From NCBI GenBank assembly GCA_017428105.1, contig JAFRRM010000023.1:1-64000 (forward strand): a DNA stretch of 64,000 nt. The letters run 5' to 3'. Position numbers and translations under genes: made by a program. Under the pieces are notes generated by a model. The model saw only the letters and a list, made by a program, of their open reading frames with translations. It searched no databases and was not told the DNA's origin. This document shows, one piece after another, positions 15,723 through 24,464 of this stretch. Source of the DNA: Lachnospiraceae bacterium. GTDB lineage: Bacteria; Bacillota; Clostridia; Lachnospirales; Lachnospiraceae. Position 1 is the stretch's first letter, and the number at the start of each line of letters is the position of its first letter.

Positions 15723-16832
15723 ATGAACAAACGAACCTTGTTAAGTCTGCTCCTTACGGCGGCCCTGCTCCTGACGGCCTGCGGCGGGCAGAAACCGGAG
15801 GCCACGACCCCGATCCCGGAAACGACGGTTCCGGCCGTGACGACGGAATCCCCTGCCGTCCCGGGAACGACGGCGGCGCCGGAGACGACAGGGGTACCGG
15901 GCACGACCGCGGCGCCTGAAACCACCGCGGCACCCGAGACCACCGCAGCGCCTGAAACCACTGCTGTGCCCGAAACCACCACTGCGCCCGAAACCGCACC
16001 CCCTCCCGAGACCACCTCATTTCCCGTCATCACCCGCTGGACCAGAGACAACTACCCCCGTGTCGACGGCGCCACCGCTATGTATCCCATGTCCCTGGAG
16101 ATCGCCAAAGCCCTGCTGGGCCTGAACGACGAAGAGGCGGAAGCCTTCATCGTGCATCACACCACCGCCAACGCCTACTACAACCTGATCGACCGGACCG
16201 TGGACATCATCTTCGTCTCCGAGCCTTCGAACGACATCCTGCGCCGCGCGGAAAACGCCGGCGTCACGTTCGAGATGGCGGGCATCGGCCGGGACGGCTT
16301 CGTATTCGTCATCAATCAGGAGAACCCCGTGGACAGCCTGACCATCGAAGAGATCCAGAATATCTACACCGGGGAGATCACGAACTGGAGCGAAGTAGGC
16401 GGGGAAAACATCCCCATCCTGGCATATCAGCGGGAGCCGAACTCCGGGTCCCAGAACCTGATGGAAAAGATGGTCATGAAAGACCTGCAGATGGCCGAAG
16501 CGCCGGAGGATCTGATCCTGGACACGATGAGCGGCCTCATCGACCAGGTGGCCTCCTATGAGAACAGCCGCTCCGCCCTGGGCTATTCCATCTACCTGTA
16601 CGCCAAGGATCAGTACGTAAAAGACAGCATCAAGTTCCTGTCCATCAACGGCGTGTATCCGACGGACGAGAGCATCGCGAACGGCAGTTATCCGCTGTCC
16701 AAGATCGTGTATGCAGTGTTCCGGGAGGACGAGCCGGAGGGCAGCCCCGTGCGGCAGCTGGTCGAATGGCTGCGGACGGAGGAAGGCCAGAAAGCGGTAG
16801 AAGCCGGCGGTTACGTCGGATATCAGGAGTAA
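15723..16832 (+). CDS. PstS-like substrate-binding lipoprotein
   Basis: 369 residues from the ATG at 15723 (AGGAGG upstream). Lipoprotein signal ending LLTAC at Cys18, then a ~75-residue linker of TTAAPETTA-type repeats, then a type-2 periplasmic-binding fold related to phosphate-binding PstS (DGATAMYPMSLEIAKAL near the N-terminus, DGFVFVINQENPVDSLTIEEIQ, IQNIYTGEITNWSEVGG). The IYTGEITNWSEVGG stretch is the PstS signature region. No pstCAB genes are adjacent, so it may be a sensor or surface binding protein rather than part of a local transporter. Confidence 0.85.
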   Translation: MNKRTLLSLLLTAALLLTACGGQKPEATTPIPETTVPAVTTESPAVPGTTAAPETTGVPGTTAAPETTAAPETTAAPETTAVPETTTAPETAPPPETTSFPVITRWTRDNYPRVDGATAMYPMSLEIAKALLGLNDEEAEAFIVHHTTANAYYNLIDRTVDIIFVSEPSNDILRRAENAGVTFEMAGIGRDGFVFVINQENPVDSLTIEEIQNIYTGEITNWSEVGGENIPILAYQREPNSGSQNLMEKMVMKDLQMAEAPEDLILDTMSGLIDQVASYENSRSALGYSIYLYAKDQYVKDSIKFLSINGVYPTDESIANGSYPLSKIVYAVFREDEPEGSPVRQLVEWLRTEEGQKAVEAGGYVGYQE

Positions 16833-16836
16833 TATT

Positions 16837-17805
16837 ATGATCCACCCTACTTATGAACAGAATTCCGTCCCCCTGAACGATCCGGAAGCCGTCCGGAGAG
16901 TATTCCGGGAGGGGTATGAAAACGGAAAGGCGGCCTGCGAATACGGGGCCGCCGCGTCCTACATTCCGGAGCTGGCCAAGGCGGACGCCGCCGCATTCGG
17001 GCTGTATGCGTGGAAAAAGGACGGCGAGGTCATCGATCTGGGCGATACGACGACGCGATTCTCCATCCAGAGCATCAGCAAGGTCATCAATCTGGCCGTG
17101 GCGCTGAAGTATCTGGGGTTCCGGGCAGTTTTCTCGCACGTGCTGATGGAACCGACCGGGGACGCGTTCAATTCCATCCTGAAGCTGGACCTGGTGGAGA
17201 ACCGACCGTTCAATCCTATGATCAACGCCGGCGCCATCGAAGTGATGTCCCTGCTGGAACCGGAGTTCACGTTCGAGGAACTGCTGGAGTTCGCGCGGGC
17301 GATCTGCCTGGACGACGGGATCGTGCTGAACGAAAGCGTCTACCGTTCCGAAGCCGAGACCGGCGACCGGAACCGCGCCATCGCCTGGCTGCTGAAGAGC
17401 AAAGGCGTGCTGAAGGGCGACCCGGACCGGATCACGGACCTGTATTTTAAGATGTGCTCGCTGAACGTCTCGGCGAAGTCGCTGGCAGGTCTGGGCCTGG
17501 TGCTGGCGTGCGAGGGAGCCAATCCGTTCACGGGCCGGCACCTGATCGCCCCGGGCTACGTGCGCACCATCAAAAGCGTCATGTTCACCTGCGGCCTGTA
17601 CGACGAGTCCGGCGAATTCGGCGTGAAGGTCGGCCTCCCCGCCAAGAGCGGCGTGGGCGGCGGGATCGTATGCGCGGTGAAGGGCCCCATGGGGATCGGA
17701 ACTTACGGACCGGCACTGGATCCCAAGGGGAACTCGCTGGGCGGGATCACGGCGCTGGAGCATATCGCGCACCGGCTGCGGCTGCACGTGTTCGATTATA
17801 CTTGA
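16837..17805 (+). CDS. glsA: Glutaminase
   Basis: 322 residues, the usual length of bacterial glutaminases with a serine beta-lactamase fold. The nucleophile/base pair lies in SIQSISKVI (SxxK, about residues 68-74), with NPMINAGAIE and the C-terminal PAKSGVGGGI loop, all hallmark segments. It hydrolyses glutamine to glutamate and ammonia in the cytoplasm. It begins four bases after the PstS-like gene. Bacterial and kidney-type glutaminases are often phosphate-activated, which makes the neighbour noteworthy, though no link is proved. Confidence 0.93.
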   Translation: MIHPTYEQNSVPLNDPEAVRRVFREGYENGKAACEYGAAASYIPELAKADAAAFGLYAWKKDGEVIDLGDTTTRFSIQSISKVINLAVALKYLGFRAVFSHVLMEPTGDAFNSILKLDLVENRPFNPMINAGAIEVMSLLEPEFTFEELLEFARAICLDDGIVLNESVYRSEAETGDRNRAIAWLLKSKGVLKGDPDRITDLYFKMCSLNVSAKSLAGLGLVLACEGANPFTGRHLIAPGYVRTIKSVMFTCGLYDESGEFGVKVGLPAKSGVGGGIVCAVKGPMGIGTYGPALDPKGNSLGGITALEHIAHRLRLHVFDYT

Positions 17806-17842
17806 GGACAGTCATACAAAAAACCGCATAAACTGCGGAAAT

Positions 17843-17890
17843 GCAAAAACGGGGAAGGCAGGATTCTTTACTGTCTCCCCCGTTTTTTTC
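17843..17890 (+). terminator. Bidirectional terminator
   Basis: Stem AAAAACGGGG / CCCCCGTTTTTTT enclosing an inner GCAG / CTG pair. It ends the glutaminase operon on the plus strand and the lipoprotein gene on the minus strand, both with T-runs. Confidence 0.85.
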
Positions 17891-17910
17891 AGGAACCCGT
17901 TCCGGGCGGC

Positions 17911-18468
17911 TCATCCGACGGCCGGAAGATATTTTTCCCGGATGTTCTCCCGCCAGCGGTCTATTTCTTCATGCGTATCACCGCCGTAGCTTTTCATCTT
18001 ATAGTCGCGGCCCAGACTGCAAACGCCGAAATTCACACCCAAGATGGTGCAGGCTTTCGGATATCCGCTCTCATTATACTGCAGGAACAGGATATATTCA
18101 TCCTGCCGATTCATGGCGGTGTAGTCATCCACATGATAGCGCACGCCCTCTTCTTCGTCCGGAATATCCGGTTCCATGACCAGGATCTCATCGCCCTCCT
18201 TAAAGTTTTCCGTCGCGTCCTTCAGCAGAGATTTGATCTGAAAGCGGGAATACGCCGCATGCGGCTGCCCGGATGCGGATTTATGCACATACAGGTCTCC
18301 CTCGATCTTTTTTCCGGTCACGATCAGGTCCGCCTTCTGTTCCATTTCTTCCAGGCTCTCATACGTAACCACTTTAGCTCCCGCCGTCACATCTTTCCAT
18401 TTTTTTGAGCAGGCAGTGCTTCCCAGCACCAGACATGCAGTCAAAAGCAGTATAACAGTTTTTTTCAT
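17911..18468 (-). CDS. Lipoprotein paired with metzincin
   Basis: 185 residues; lipoprotein signal MKKTVILLLTACLVLGSTAC with the lipid-anchored Cys at 20. The remaining globular domain (QKADLIVTGKKIEGDLY... then EGDEILVMEP, YILFLQY) has the beta-rich look of small OB- or lipocalin-like extracytoplasmic domains; no family is assigned. A strong AAGGAGG precedes the start. It lies 30 bp downstream of the secreted metzincin gene and is probably co-transcribed with it. Confidence 0.78.
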   Translation of the reverse strand: MKKTVILLLTACLVLGSTACSKKWKDVTAGAKVVTYESLEEMEQKADLIVTGKKIEGDLYVHKSASGQPHAAYSRFQIKSLLKDATENFKEGDEILVMEPDIPDEEEGVRYHVDDYTAMNRQDEYILFLQYNESGYPKACTILGVNFGVCSLGRDYKMKSYGGDTHEEIDRWRENIREKYLPAVG

Positions 18469-18498
18469 AATGCACTTCCCTCCTTATTATGTATTAAA

Positions 18499-19008
18499 TC
18501 AGTACAGCGCATTGATTCCGGCCCAGTCGTCTGACAAGGGCGTTTCAACATGATTAAAGCCATATTGTCTCATGACAGAAATTGAATTCTTACTTGGTTG
18601 ACAATGTGCTAATCCTAAGACATGCCCCACCTCATGAATTATTGTCTCATGTTTTTCCACAGTGGTAAGACCGGTAAAATTGTGGTAAAAGATTATGGTG
18701 CCAGTCCCATTTGTATGATGGTATGTTACACCATACGCATCAATGTTCGAACTCATCAAGTCGCCTTCGACGCTAATTGTCGCATTCACCCCGGAACTTG
18801 GAAGTATTGTAATCTTGGGAGAGGTGTTCCACTTTACACTGTATGTGTTAAAGTCATACACATACGGGCTAAAAGAAGAATAAACATAATACGTGACATA
18901 GTTGTGATTCGGCACAGTATATCCGTTAAATACATATGCTTTTGCAGAAAGCATTGAAGAGACTCCGATCAGGATCGTCAATATAAGAATCTTAATTCTC
19001 TTAGTCAT
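18499..19008 (-). CDS. Secreted matrixin-type metalloprotease
   Basis: 169 residues with a Sec signal (about residues 1-24, ending SAKA). The zinc motif H125EVGHVLGLAH135 is the full metzincin consensus HExxHxxGxxH, and SVMRQ about 11 residues later supplies the Met-turn. The small single-domain architecture resembles bacterial matrixin (M10A) proteins without a propeptide. It probably cleaves a surface or secreted protein substrate. Base composition is clearly AT-richer than the flanking housekeeping genes, which suggests transfer. The promoter is the canonical one at 19041-19069. Confidence 0.85.
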   Translation of the reverse strand: MTKRIKILILTILIGVSSMLSAKAYVFNGYTVPNHNYVTYYVYSSFSPYVYDFNTYSVKWNTSPKITILPSSGVNATISVEGDLMSSNIDAYGVTYHHTNGTGTIIFYHNFTGLTTVEKHETIIHEVGHVLGLAHCQPSKNSISVMRQYGFNHVETPLSDDWAGINALY

Positions 19009-19040
19009 TTCGCACTCCGTAATTTTCTTTTCTGTTATTG

Positions 19041-19069
19041 ATTTTATCCGACTGTTTTCTTTATGTCAA
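19041..19069 (-). promoter_or_regulatory. Sigma-A promoter of metzincin gene
   Basis: Minus-strand TTGACA, 17 bp, TAAAAT, 33 bp before the start codon. The shared element found at three other secreted-protein loci is absent here. Confidence 0.8.
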
Positions 19070-19207
19070 CAGTTTTCTCGATTTTTGCACTTTTACCGTG
19101 TTCTTTTATGCAAGCGTCTCATGATGCAGCTCTCACACTTGTTCTGTAATATCTAAAATGGGACTGAATATCTTCCTACGACAAATTCCGCATTATCCGG
19201 ACTTTCG

Positions 19208-19314
19208 CAGGAAAACAAGCCGGATTTCCGTATGAAATGAACCGGCCCCCAAGAGTCAGATTCTTCGTCTAACTCTTGAGGGCCGATTCAATCCGGCTTC
19301 CGGCTGTTTTCCTG
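19208..19314. repeat. Nested 107-bp inverted repeat
   Basis: Three stacked stems: outer CAGGAAAACA / TGTTTTCCTG (10 bp perfect), middle AGCCGGAT / ATCCGGCT (8 bp perfect), inner GGCCCCCAAGAGT / ACTCTTGAGGGCC (one mismatch) with a short loop. Outer and middle arms are contiguous on one side and separated by six bases on the other. It ends four bases before the pgsA stop region and has no T-run on either strand, so it is not a simple terminator. Together with the promoter at 19041, it accounts for the 19009-19318 gap. Confidence 0.7.
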
Positions 19315-19318
19315 TCTT

Positions 19319-19903
19319 TTACTCTTCTTTCCAGGAATGGTCTTTATACTCCCTGGCCAGGCGTGTATTGCGGATCGCGTAAAGCACCAGGGACAGGACC
19401 TGGAAGAACAAGGTGATGCTCATGGTGATCCAGGAGTAGACGGCGGGCACGCGGCCCGGCCAGATCAGATGAAATCCCATGGTAAAGTAAAGGCAGAAGG
19501 TGGTGACTTTGCCGTACCATTCCGCCTGGAAAACGTGGTGGCTGCGCTTGATCACGAGCAGCATCAGGATGCCCAGGTAGATCTCCTTGACCACCATGAT
19601 CCCCAGCGGGATCAGGAAGAACCAGTATTTGTAGCACAGGGCGAACAGGATCGCCGCCTGGTTCAGTTTGTCCGCCACCGGGTCCATCGCCTTGCCGAAG
19701 TCGCTGACCATGTTGTATTTCCGGGCGATGAAGCCGTCCAGGAAATCCGTGAAGAACGACACGGCCAGGATCACCGCGGAAAGCGGCGGGTTCTCCAGGC
19801 CCAGATTGATCCATAAAAACACCGGGATCAGCAGGATCCGGAAAATGGTCAGGATATTCGGAATGGTCAGTATCTTTTTGGAATAGTCCTTCTGCCCGTC
19901 CAT
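19319..19903 (-). CDS. pgsA: CDP-diacylglycerol-glycerol-3-phosphate phosphatidyltransferase
   Basis: 194 residues with the CDP-alcohol phosphotransferase signature: DFLDGFIARKYNMVSDFGKAMD (D-G-x2-A-R-x8-G-x3-D), whose following D-P-V-A-D-K completes the catalytic aspartates. Four to six membrane helices; length matches PgsA. It makes phosphatidylglycerol phosphate in the membrane. The second possibility is another CDP-alcohol transferase of the same fold. It is 18 bp downstream of deoD and may be co-transcribed. Confidence 0.87.
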   Translation of the reverse strand: MDGQKDYSKKILTIPNILTIFRILLIPVFLWINLGLENPPLSAVILAVSFFTDFLDGFIARKYNMVSDFGKAMDPVADKLNQAAILFALCYKYWFFLIPLGIMVVKEIYLGILMLLVIKRSHHVFQAEWYGKVTTFCLYFTMGFHLIWPGRVPAVYSWITMSITLFFQVLSLVLYAIRNTRLAREYKDHSWKEE

Positions 19904-19921
19904 GGTTCCGACGGTCCTCCT

Positions 19922-20638
19922 TTACAGCGCGATGGCAGTCTCCAGCGCCAGTTTCATCATTTCCGCGAAGGCGTTCTGGCGGTCTTCCGCGGACAGTTCC
20001 TGCTTCGTCACGAACGAATCCGAGATCGTCAGGAAGCACGCCGCATCCTTGCCCAGATAGTTGGCGTTGTGGAACAGGGCGAAGCTTTCCATCTCCACGC
20101 AGTCGGAGCCGGTGCGGTCCCGCAGTTCCTGCCAGGTGCCGCGCTTGGGATCGGTATAGAACACGTCGCTGGAATGCACGCGCGCCAGCTTGCAGGGGAT
20201 CCCCAGTTCCTTCGCTTTTTCCAGCGCCACTTTATTGATCTTCTCGCTGGGGTACAGGATGTGGTCCTCGCAGCCGTTCTGCACGAAGGCGTAATTGGAC
20301 TCGCTGTACGCGGAATCCGCCAGGCAGACGTCCAGCACGTTCAGTTCCGCGTTGTAGGAGCCGGCAGAGCCGATGCGGATGATGTTCTCCACGCCGTACT
20401 GGGTATAGAGCTCATAGGAATAAATGCCGATGCTGGGCATGCCCATGCCGGACGCCATGACGGAGACCGGGACGCCCTTGTACGTGCCCGTGAAGCCCAG
20501 GCAGTTGCGGACGGAAGTCACCAGTCTGGCATTTTCCAGAAAGTTTTCCGCCACGAATTTGGCACGGAGGGGGTCGCCGGGCATTAAGACGGTCTTGGCA
20601 AAATCGCCGGGGTTCGCAGCATTATGAGGGGTAGGCAT
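19922..20638 (-). CDS. deoD: Purine-nucleoside phosphorylase, DeoD type
   Basis: 238 residues, the standard length of hexameric DeoD. N-terminal HNAANPGDFAKTVLMPGDPLRAK, phosphate-binding RIGSAGSYN and the C-terminal SDCVEMESFALF and SDSFV segments are characteristic. It splits purine (deoxy)nucleosides with phosphate in salvage. The start follows AAAGGAG. The promoter is at 20683-20710. Confidence 0.94.
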   Translation of the reverse strand: MPTPHNAANPGDFAKTVLMPGDPLRAKFVAENFLENARLVTSVRNCLGFTGTYKGVPVSVMASGMGMPSIGIYSYELYTQYGVENIIRIGSAGSYNAELNVLDVCLADSAYSESNYAFVQNGCEDHILYPSEKINKVALEKAKELGIPCKLARVHSSDVFYTDPKRGTWQELRDRTGSDCVEMESFALFHNANYLGKDAACFLTISDSFVTKQELSAEDRQNAFAEMMKLALETAIAL

Positions 20639-20682
20639 AGCGGTTCTCCTTTCGGGTGTCTTTGCAGATTCCCTGCATACTC

Positions 20683-20710
20683 ATTATATACGGAATTCGT
20701 CAAAATGCAA
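20683..20710 (-). promoter_or_regulatory. Sigma-A promoter of deoD-pgsA
   Basis: Minus-strand TTGCAT, 16 bp, TATAAT, 45 bp before the deoD start. Confidence 0.7.
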
Positions 20711-20719
20711 AAAGATTTG

Positions 20720-20998
20720 TCATTTCTTCCGGCGGTGCCGGCGCCATTCCCAGATGACGAACCACAGGAAAAGGCCCAGCAGGATCACGCCGAAGGCGAT
20801 CAGAAACAGACCGACCGCATCGCCTTCCCGGCGGATCCGGAACCCGATCCGGATCACCGTTCCCAGCGCATACACGATCAGCCCGAGGATCAGGAGCCCC
20901 AGCGGGACGCGGATCCAGGCCGGGATCCTGCGGTCGGAGGCGGCATCGACGGCGCCCCCGGCCAAAAACTCAAAAATCAGGTCAATGATGTCTTCCAT
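20720..20998 (-). CDS. Small two-helix membrane protein
   Basis: 92 residues. An N-terminal helical segment (IIDLIFEFLAGGAVD), then two membrane helices (VPLGLLILGLIVYALGTVI and GLFLIAFGVILLGLFLWFVI) and a very basic C-terminal tail WRRHRRKK. No family is recognised. It is separated from deoD by the deoD promoter. The coding prediction rests on length, hydrophobic pattern and positive-inside charge. Confidence 0.6.
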   Translation of the reverse strand: MEDIIDLIFEFLAGGAVDAASDRRIPAWIRVPLGLLILGLIVYALGTVIRIGFRIRREGDAVGLFLIAFGVILLGLFLWFVIWEWRRHRRKK

Positions 20999-21100
20999 GA
21001 CATAAAGTATAGCACAGAACGGAAAGGATGTACAGGCAAATCCGGAACGGGCGATCGGATCCCGGCGCCGTTTTTGCGGATGCTTTGCCGCATCATTTTC

Positions 21101-21129
21101 TTGCTATTCCGACCCCGTCAGAGTATAAT
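21101..21129 (+). promoter_or_regulatory. Sigma-A promoter of asparaginase gene
   Basis: TTGCTA, 17 bp, TATAAT, 29 bp before the GTG start at 21159. Confidence 0.75.
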
Positions 21130-21158
21130 GAAAATAACGAAGCCAGTGAGGTGGGTCC

Positions 21159-22166
21159 GTGAAGAAAAAAATCTGTCTGATCTATACCGGCGGGACCATT
21201 GGCATGGTCAAAAGCGACAAGGGGTACGTGCCGAGCGGGAGCGCGTTCCTGCAGCTGCTGCAGTCGCTGCCGGAGTTTTCGAATCCGGATTTTCCGGAGT
21301 ATGAGACGATCGTGTTTTCGCCGCTGCTGGATTCCAGCGACATCGCGGTGGACGAGTGGAACAAGCTGGGGCGGACCATCGCGTCGCGGTACAACGCGTG
21401 CGACGGGTTCGTGGTGCTGCACGGGACGGATACGATGGCGTATTCCGCGTCGGCGCTGTCGTTCATGCTGGAAAACCTGGATAAACCGGTGGTGTTCACC
21501 GGGTCGCAGATCCCGCTGTACGAATTGCGCAGCGACGGGCGCGACAATCTGATCTCCGCGATCCTGCTGGCGGCCTCCGACCAGATCCACGAGGTGTGCA
21601 TCTACTTCGGCGGACAGCTGGTGCGGGGAAACCGCGCGACCAAGCTGTCCTCGGACGGGATGCACGCGTTCGATTCGCCGAATTACCCGCCGCTGGTGAA
21701 GGCCGGGATCAGTTTCAAATTCCAGCTGATGAACGATCTGCCGGCGCCGACGGGGCCTTTCCGGCTGCAGCCGTTCGAGTTCATGCCGCTGGGGGTCATC
21801 AAGGTCTTCCCGGGCATCCAGTTCGAACTGTTCGAGTCCATCATGATCGAACGCCTGCGGGGCGTCGTGCTGGAAAGCTTCGGCGCCGGGAACATCCCGA
21901 GCGCGACGACCGCTCTCCTGCCCATCCTCAAGAAAGCGCACGAAAACGGGACCATCGTGGTGGTCCGCTCGCAGTGCCCGGAGGGAAAAGTCAATCTGGG
22001 GACGTACGCGGCCAGCAGCGCGCTGAAGGAGATCGGCGCGGTGGACGGCGGGGACATGACGACGGAAGCGGCGCTGGCGAAGCTGTACTATCTCCTGAGC
22101 AAGGGATTTGAGCCGGCGAAGATCAAGGAACTGATGGAGCGGAATATCCGGGGCGAAAGAAGCTGA
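21159..22166 (+). CDS. ansA: Type I L-asparaginase
   Basis: 335 residues starting with GTG; the only nearby Shine-Dalgarno is a weak GTGAGG. First catalytic threonine in YTGGTIGM (about residue 12) and second active-site motif in LHGTDTMAYSASAL (about 88-91), both diagnostic of the asparaginase/glutaminase family. Length and absence of a signal peptide point to the cytoplasmic type I enzyme. It releases aspartate and ammonia from asparagine. Glutaminase is encoded 4 kb away, so the organism is well equipped for amide catabolism. Confidence 0.93.
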   Translation: MKKKICLIYTGGTIGMVKSDKGYVPSGSAFLQLLQSLPEFSNPDFPEYETIVFSPLLDSSDIAVDEWNKLGRTIASRYNACDGFVVLHGTDTMAYSASALSFMLENLDKPVVFTGSQIPLYELRSDGRDNLISAILLAASDQIHEVCIYFGGQLVRGNRATKLSSDGMHAFDSPNYPPLVKAGISFKFQLMNDLPAPTGPFRLQPFEFMPLGVIKVFPGIQFELFESIMIERLRGVVLESFGAGNIPSATTALLPILKKAHENGTIVVVRSQCPEGKVNLGTYAASSALKEIGAVDGGDMTTEAALAKLYYLLSKGFEPAKIKELMERNIRGERS

Positions 22167-22176
22167 GAGATCATAT

Positions 22177-22205
22177 GAAGGGGCGGCCGGCGGCCGTCCC
22201 TTTTA
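22177..22205 (+). terminator. Terminator of ansA
   Basis: Stem AAGGGGCGGCC / GGCCGTCCCTT with a 3-base loop, then TTTT. Confidence 0.85.
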
Positions 22206-22232
22206 TGGTGGTTTATCAGATCCATATTATGT

Positions 22233-22262
22233 AAAAAACAGGGGTGCCCGCCGGGCGCCCCT
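22233..22262 (-). terminator. Terminator of XpaC-like gene
   Basis: Minus-strand stem CAGGGGCGCCC / GGGCACCCCTG followed by TTTTTT, 25 bp after the stop codon. Confidence 0.88.
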
Positions 22263-22286
22263 GCGTCGTACCTCGGCCGATCCCTG

Positions 22287-22907
22287 TCAGAACAGGCCGT
22301 CCTCCTTGATGGACATGTTCATCAGTTCCATCTCCGCGGAAATGTCCATCATATCGTTTTCGTACACGTTCGCCAGCTGCTTTTCCGTGGCGGTCTTGAT
22401 GTCCGCCAGATGCGCCATGACTTTTTCCTTCAGTTCGTCGTGGGCGACGCCGCTTTCGGCGATCTGGTGGTATTTGGTCAGGATGTTTTTCTGGGTGGGC
22501 AGGTAGTACTGGAGGAACATCTGGGCTTCGCCGATGCGGGACGGCTCTGCCTTGAGGGCCGCCAGAACTTTTTCCATGATGCCGCAGATCTCGTTGCTGG
22601 CGTTTCGGATCTCGGGCTCGCGGATGCGGGCGTTGAGAACGCGCAGGCCGGTCAGTTCCTTGCGGGCCTGGGACAGGATGGCGGCGTCCGCCGGATCCAT
22701 GTTCATGTCGGCGGCTTTCTGTTTGGCCTCCTCGTTGCTGGTCTTCAGGGAAATGAACATGATGGCCGCCACCAGGATCAGCAGCGCGCCCATCACGATC
22801 CCGCCGGTCACGGCCAGGCTGGGCAGTTTTCCGAAAATGGCTATTAACGCGATGATCACTCCCACGGGGATCAGCCAGCCGAAGACTGAGCCGTTATTCT
22901 TTTTCAT
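22287..22907 (-). CDS. XpaC-like membrane protein
   Basis: 206 residues: two N-terminal hydrophobic helices (about 8-25 and 30-53), then a long charged helical region (DAAILSQARKELTGLRVLNARI to the C-terminus). This layout and the ...LQYYLPTQKNILTKYHQI segment match the XpaC family (5-bromo-4-chloroindolyl phosphate hydrolysis protein), often found beside TelA-type toxic-anion resistance proteins. No telA neighbour is visible. Its molecular role is unknown. Confidence 0.75.
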   Translation of the reverse strand: MKKNNGSVFGWLIPVGVIIALIAIFGKLPSLAVTGGIVMGALLILVAAIMFISLKTSNEEAKQKAADMNMDPADAAILSQARKELTGLRVLNARIREPEIRNASNEICGIMEKVLAALKAEPSRIGEAQMFLQYYLPTQKNILTKYHQIAESGVAHDELKEKVMAHLADIKTATEKQLANVYENDMMDISAEMELMNMSIKEDGLF

Positions 22908-23009
22908 AAATTCCTCCCCGACGCCTCGGCGTCTGCTTTCTCATTGTATCAGATTGCTCCGGGTTTGTCACCGCATTTTTTCGGAAAACGCAGTCAAGTT
23001 CCGCCTCTG

Positions 23010-24464
23010 TCAATAGCTCGGCACCGGCAGCGGGCGGCTCTTGTCGAACAGGCTGTCCGTGTCGAAGAAAATGTCCAGTTTTTCTTTCTTGTAGTACATT
23101 TCGTACCCGTCCAGGTTCACGCGGCCCTGGCGCAGGTAGCCCTCTTTCGCGCTGAACTGGACCCAGGGAATGTTGAAGGAGTCCACGGGGCAGAAATATT
23201 TGAACCCCTGCTCCTTCAGCCATTTGTAGGTCGGGTCAGTGGAGGAGTCGTAAGGCCGCCAGCTGCCGAAGTCCACGCCGAAGGCGAAGATCAGGATGTC
23301 CGTGTCGCCGCCCAGCAGCGTGTCCACTTCGTTCTTCCACTTGGTCATGTCGTTCATGAGCCAGCCGATGTCGACCTGGCCCATGTTGATGTGGCCCCAG
23401 CTGTGGGAGGCGAATTCCCAGCCCAGCTCCTCCATGCGGGCCGTCACCTTCATGGCCGCGGCACGTTCTTCTTCCACGTTGATGGAGGCGTATTCGGGCT
23501 TGTAGTCCTCATGGGACGGGTCCGCGTACATGGGCGCGGTGCGGTAGCCCAGGATGCCTTCATAGCCGGTCAGGGCAATGCAGCCGCGGGCGCCCTTATA
23601 AGAGAAATCCGGGTGCTGGCGGATGAAGCGCTCCAGCAGCGGGACGACGTCATAGTCGCCGGTGACGACGGAACCGTCGCGGTTTCGGTATTCGCAGACG
23701 GGGTTGCCGCGCTCGTCCAGGACGATCTTCGTGGCGAAGCCGTCGCCCTGCATGTATTCGTAGTAGGACACGTCGTCCACGGACAGGACGAAGGGCTTTT
23801 TGCCTTCGGGAAGCATGATGGTGCCCTGGATGAAGTCGCCGTTCGCATCGGTATAAGCCATGTCGTGGAGTTTGACCAGGACGTAGCCGTTGTCGTACAT
23901 CTGCTGCATCATGGCGTTGAATTCGTCCACGGTGGTCATGACCTGGTTGTAGCCGGCGGTGTCCTCGTCGCCGTCGAACGCCAGTTCCGTGTCCACGATC
24001 AGGGAGTGGAAAAAGACGTGGTAGACCTGGGTGATGTCGACTTTGACCAGCGTGGTCTTGAGGCGCAGGTATTCCTGGTAGGTCTCCTGAAGGAGCGCGG
24101 AGCGGCCGTAGTCGCCCTGGCTCTGGATGTAGGCCATGGCGCCGTCATAGTCGTAGGAAAGGGCCAGCTGCTCCGCATCGGCGAGGATCCCGGCGTAGCG
24201 GGTGCGTTCGTCCTCGGTAGTGGGCGGTTCGGTCGTGGGGACGGTCTCCTGCCCGGCGGACGTGGTGGTCTCCAGCAGCGGGTCGTTCATGACGGAATCC
24301 ACCCAGCCGCGGATGCCGCGGTAGGCGGCGCGGATGCCGAAAAAGGCGCCGACGGCCAGGCCGGCCACTAAAACGCCGGTCAGGATGCGCAGCGCGATCG
24401 CCTTGCGGCGGCGGCGCCTCCGCTCCTGCTGGCGGGTGCTGACGGGTCGTTTATTCGCTGCCAT
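23010..24464 (-). CDS. Membrane-anchored polysaccharide deacetylase-like protein
   Basis: 484 residues: a very basic cytoplasmic start (RRRRRRK), a membrane anchor about residues 25-45, a Thr/Pro/Glu linker to ~85, then a large extracellular domain. Polysaccharide-deacetylase (NodB-like) features include SVDDVSYYEY (metal-binding aspartate region) and FASHSWGHI (HSxxH-type motif). The full set of NodB motifs is not clear, so activity is uncertain. It would act on peptidoglycan or a surface glycan. Its 5' end overlaps the end of truA by 14 bp. Confidence 0.8.
   Translation of the reverse strand: MAANKRPVSTRQQERRRRRRKAIALRILTGVLVAGLAVGAFFGIRAAYRGIRGWVDSVMNDPLLETTTSAGQETVPTTEPPTTEDERTRYAGILADAEQLALSYDYDGAMAYIQSQGDYGRSALLQETYQEYLRLKTTLVKVDITQVYHVFFHSLIVDTELAFDGDEDTAGYNQVMTTVDEFNAMMQQMYDNGYVLVKLHDMAYTDANGDFIQGTIMLPEGKKPFVLSVDDVSYYEYMQGDGFATKIVLDERGNPVCEYRNRDGSVVTGDYDVVPLLERFIRQHPDFSYKGARGCIALTGYEGILGYRTAPMYADPSHEDYKPEYASINVEEERAAAMKVTARMEELGWEFASHSWGHINMGQVDIGWLMNDMTKWKNEVDTLLGGDTDILIFAFGVDFGSWRPYDSSTDPTYKWLKEQGFKYFCPVDSFNIPWVQFSAKEGYLRQGRVNLDGYEMYYKKEKLDIFFDTDSLFDKSRPLPVPSY

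Noticed and set aside
17840..17860. Fourth copy of the secreted-protein promoter element (ATGCAAAAACGG)
   Set aside because: It matches only the A-rich part and is the arm of a terminator hairpin; the second box is missing.
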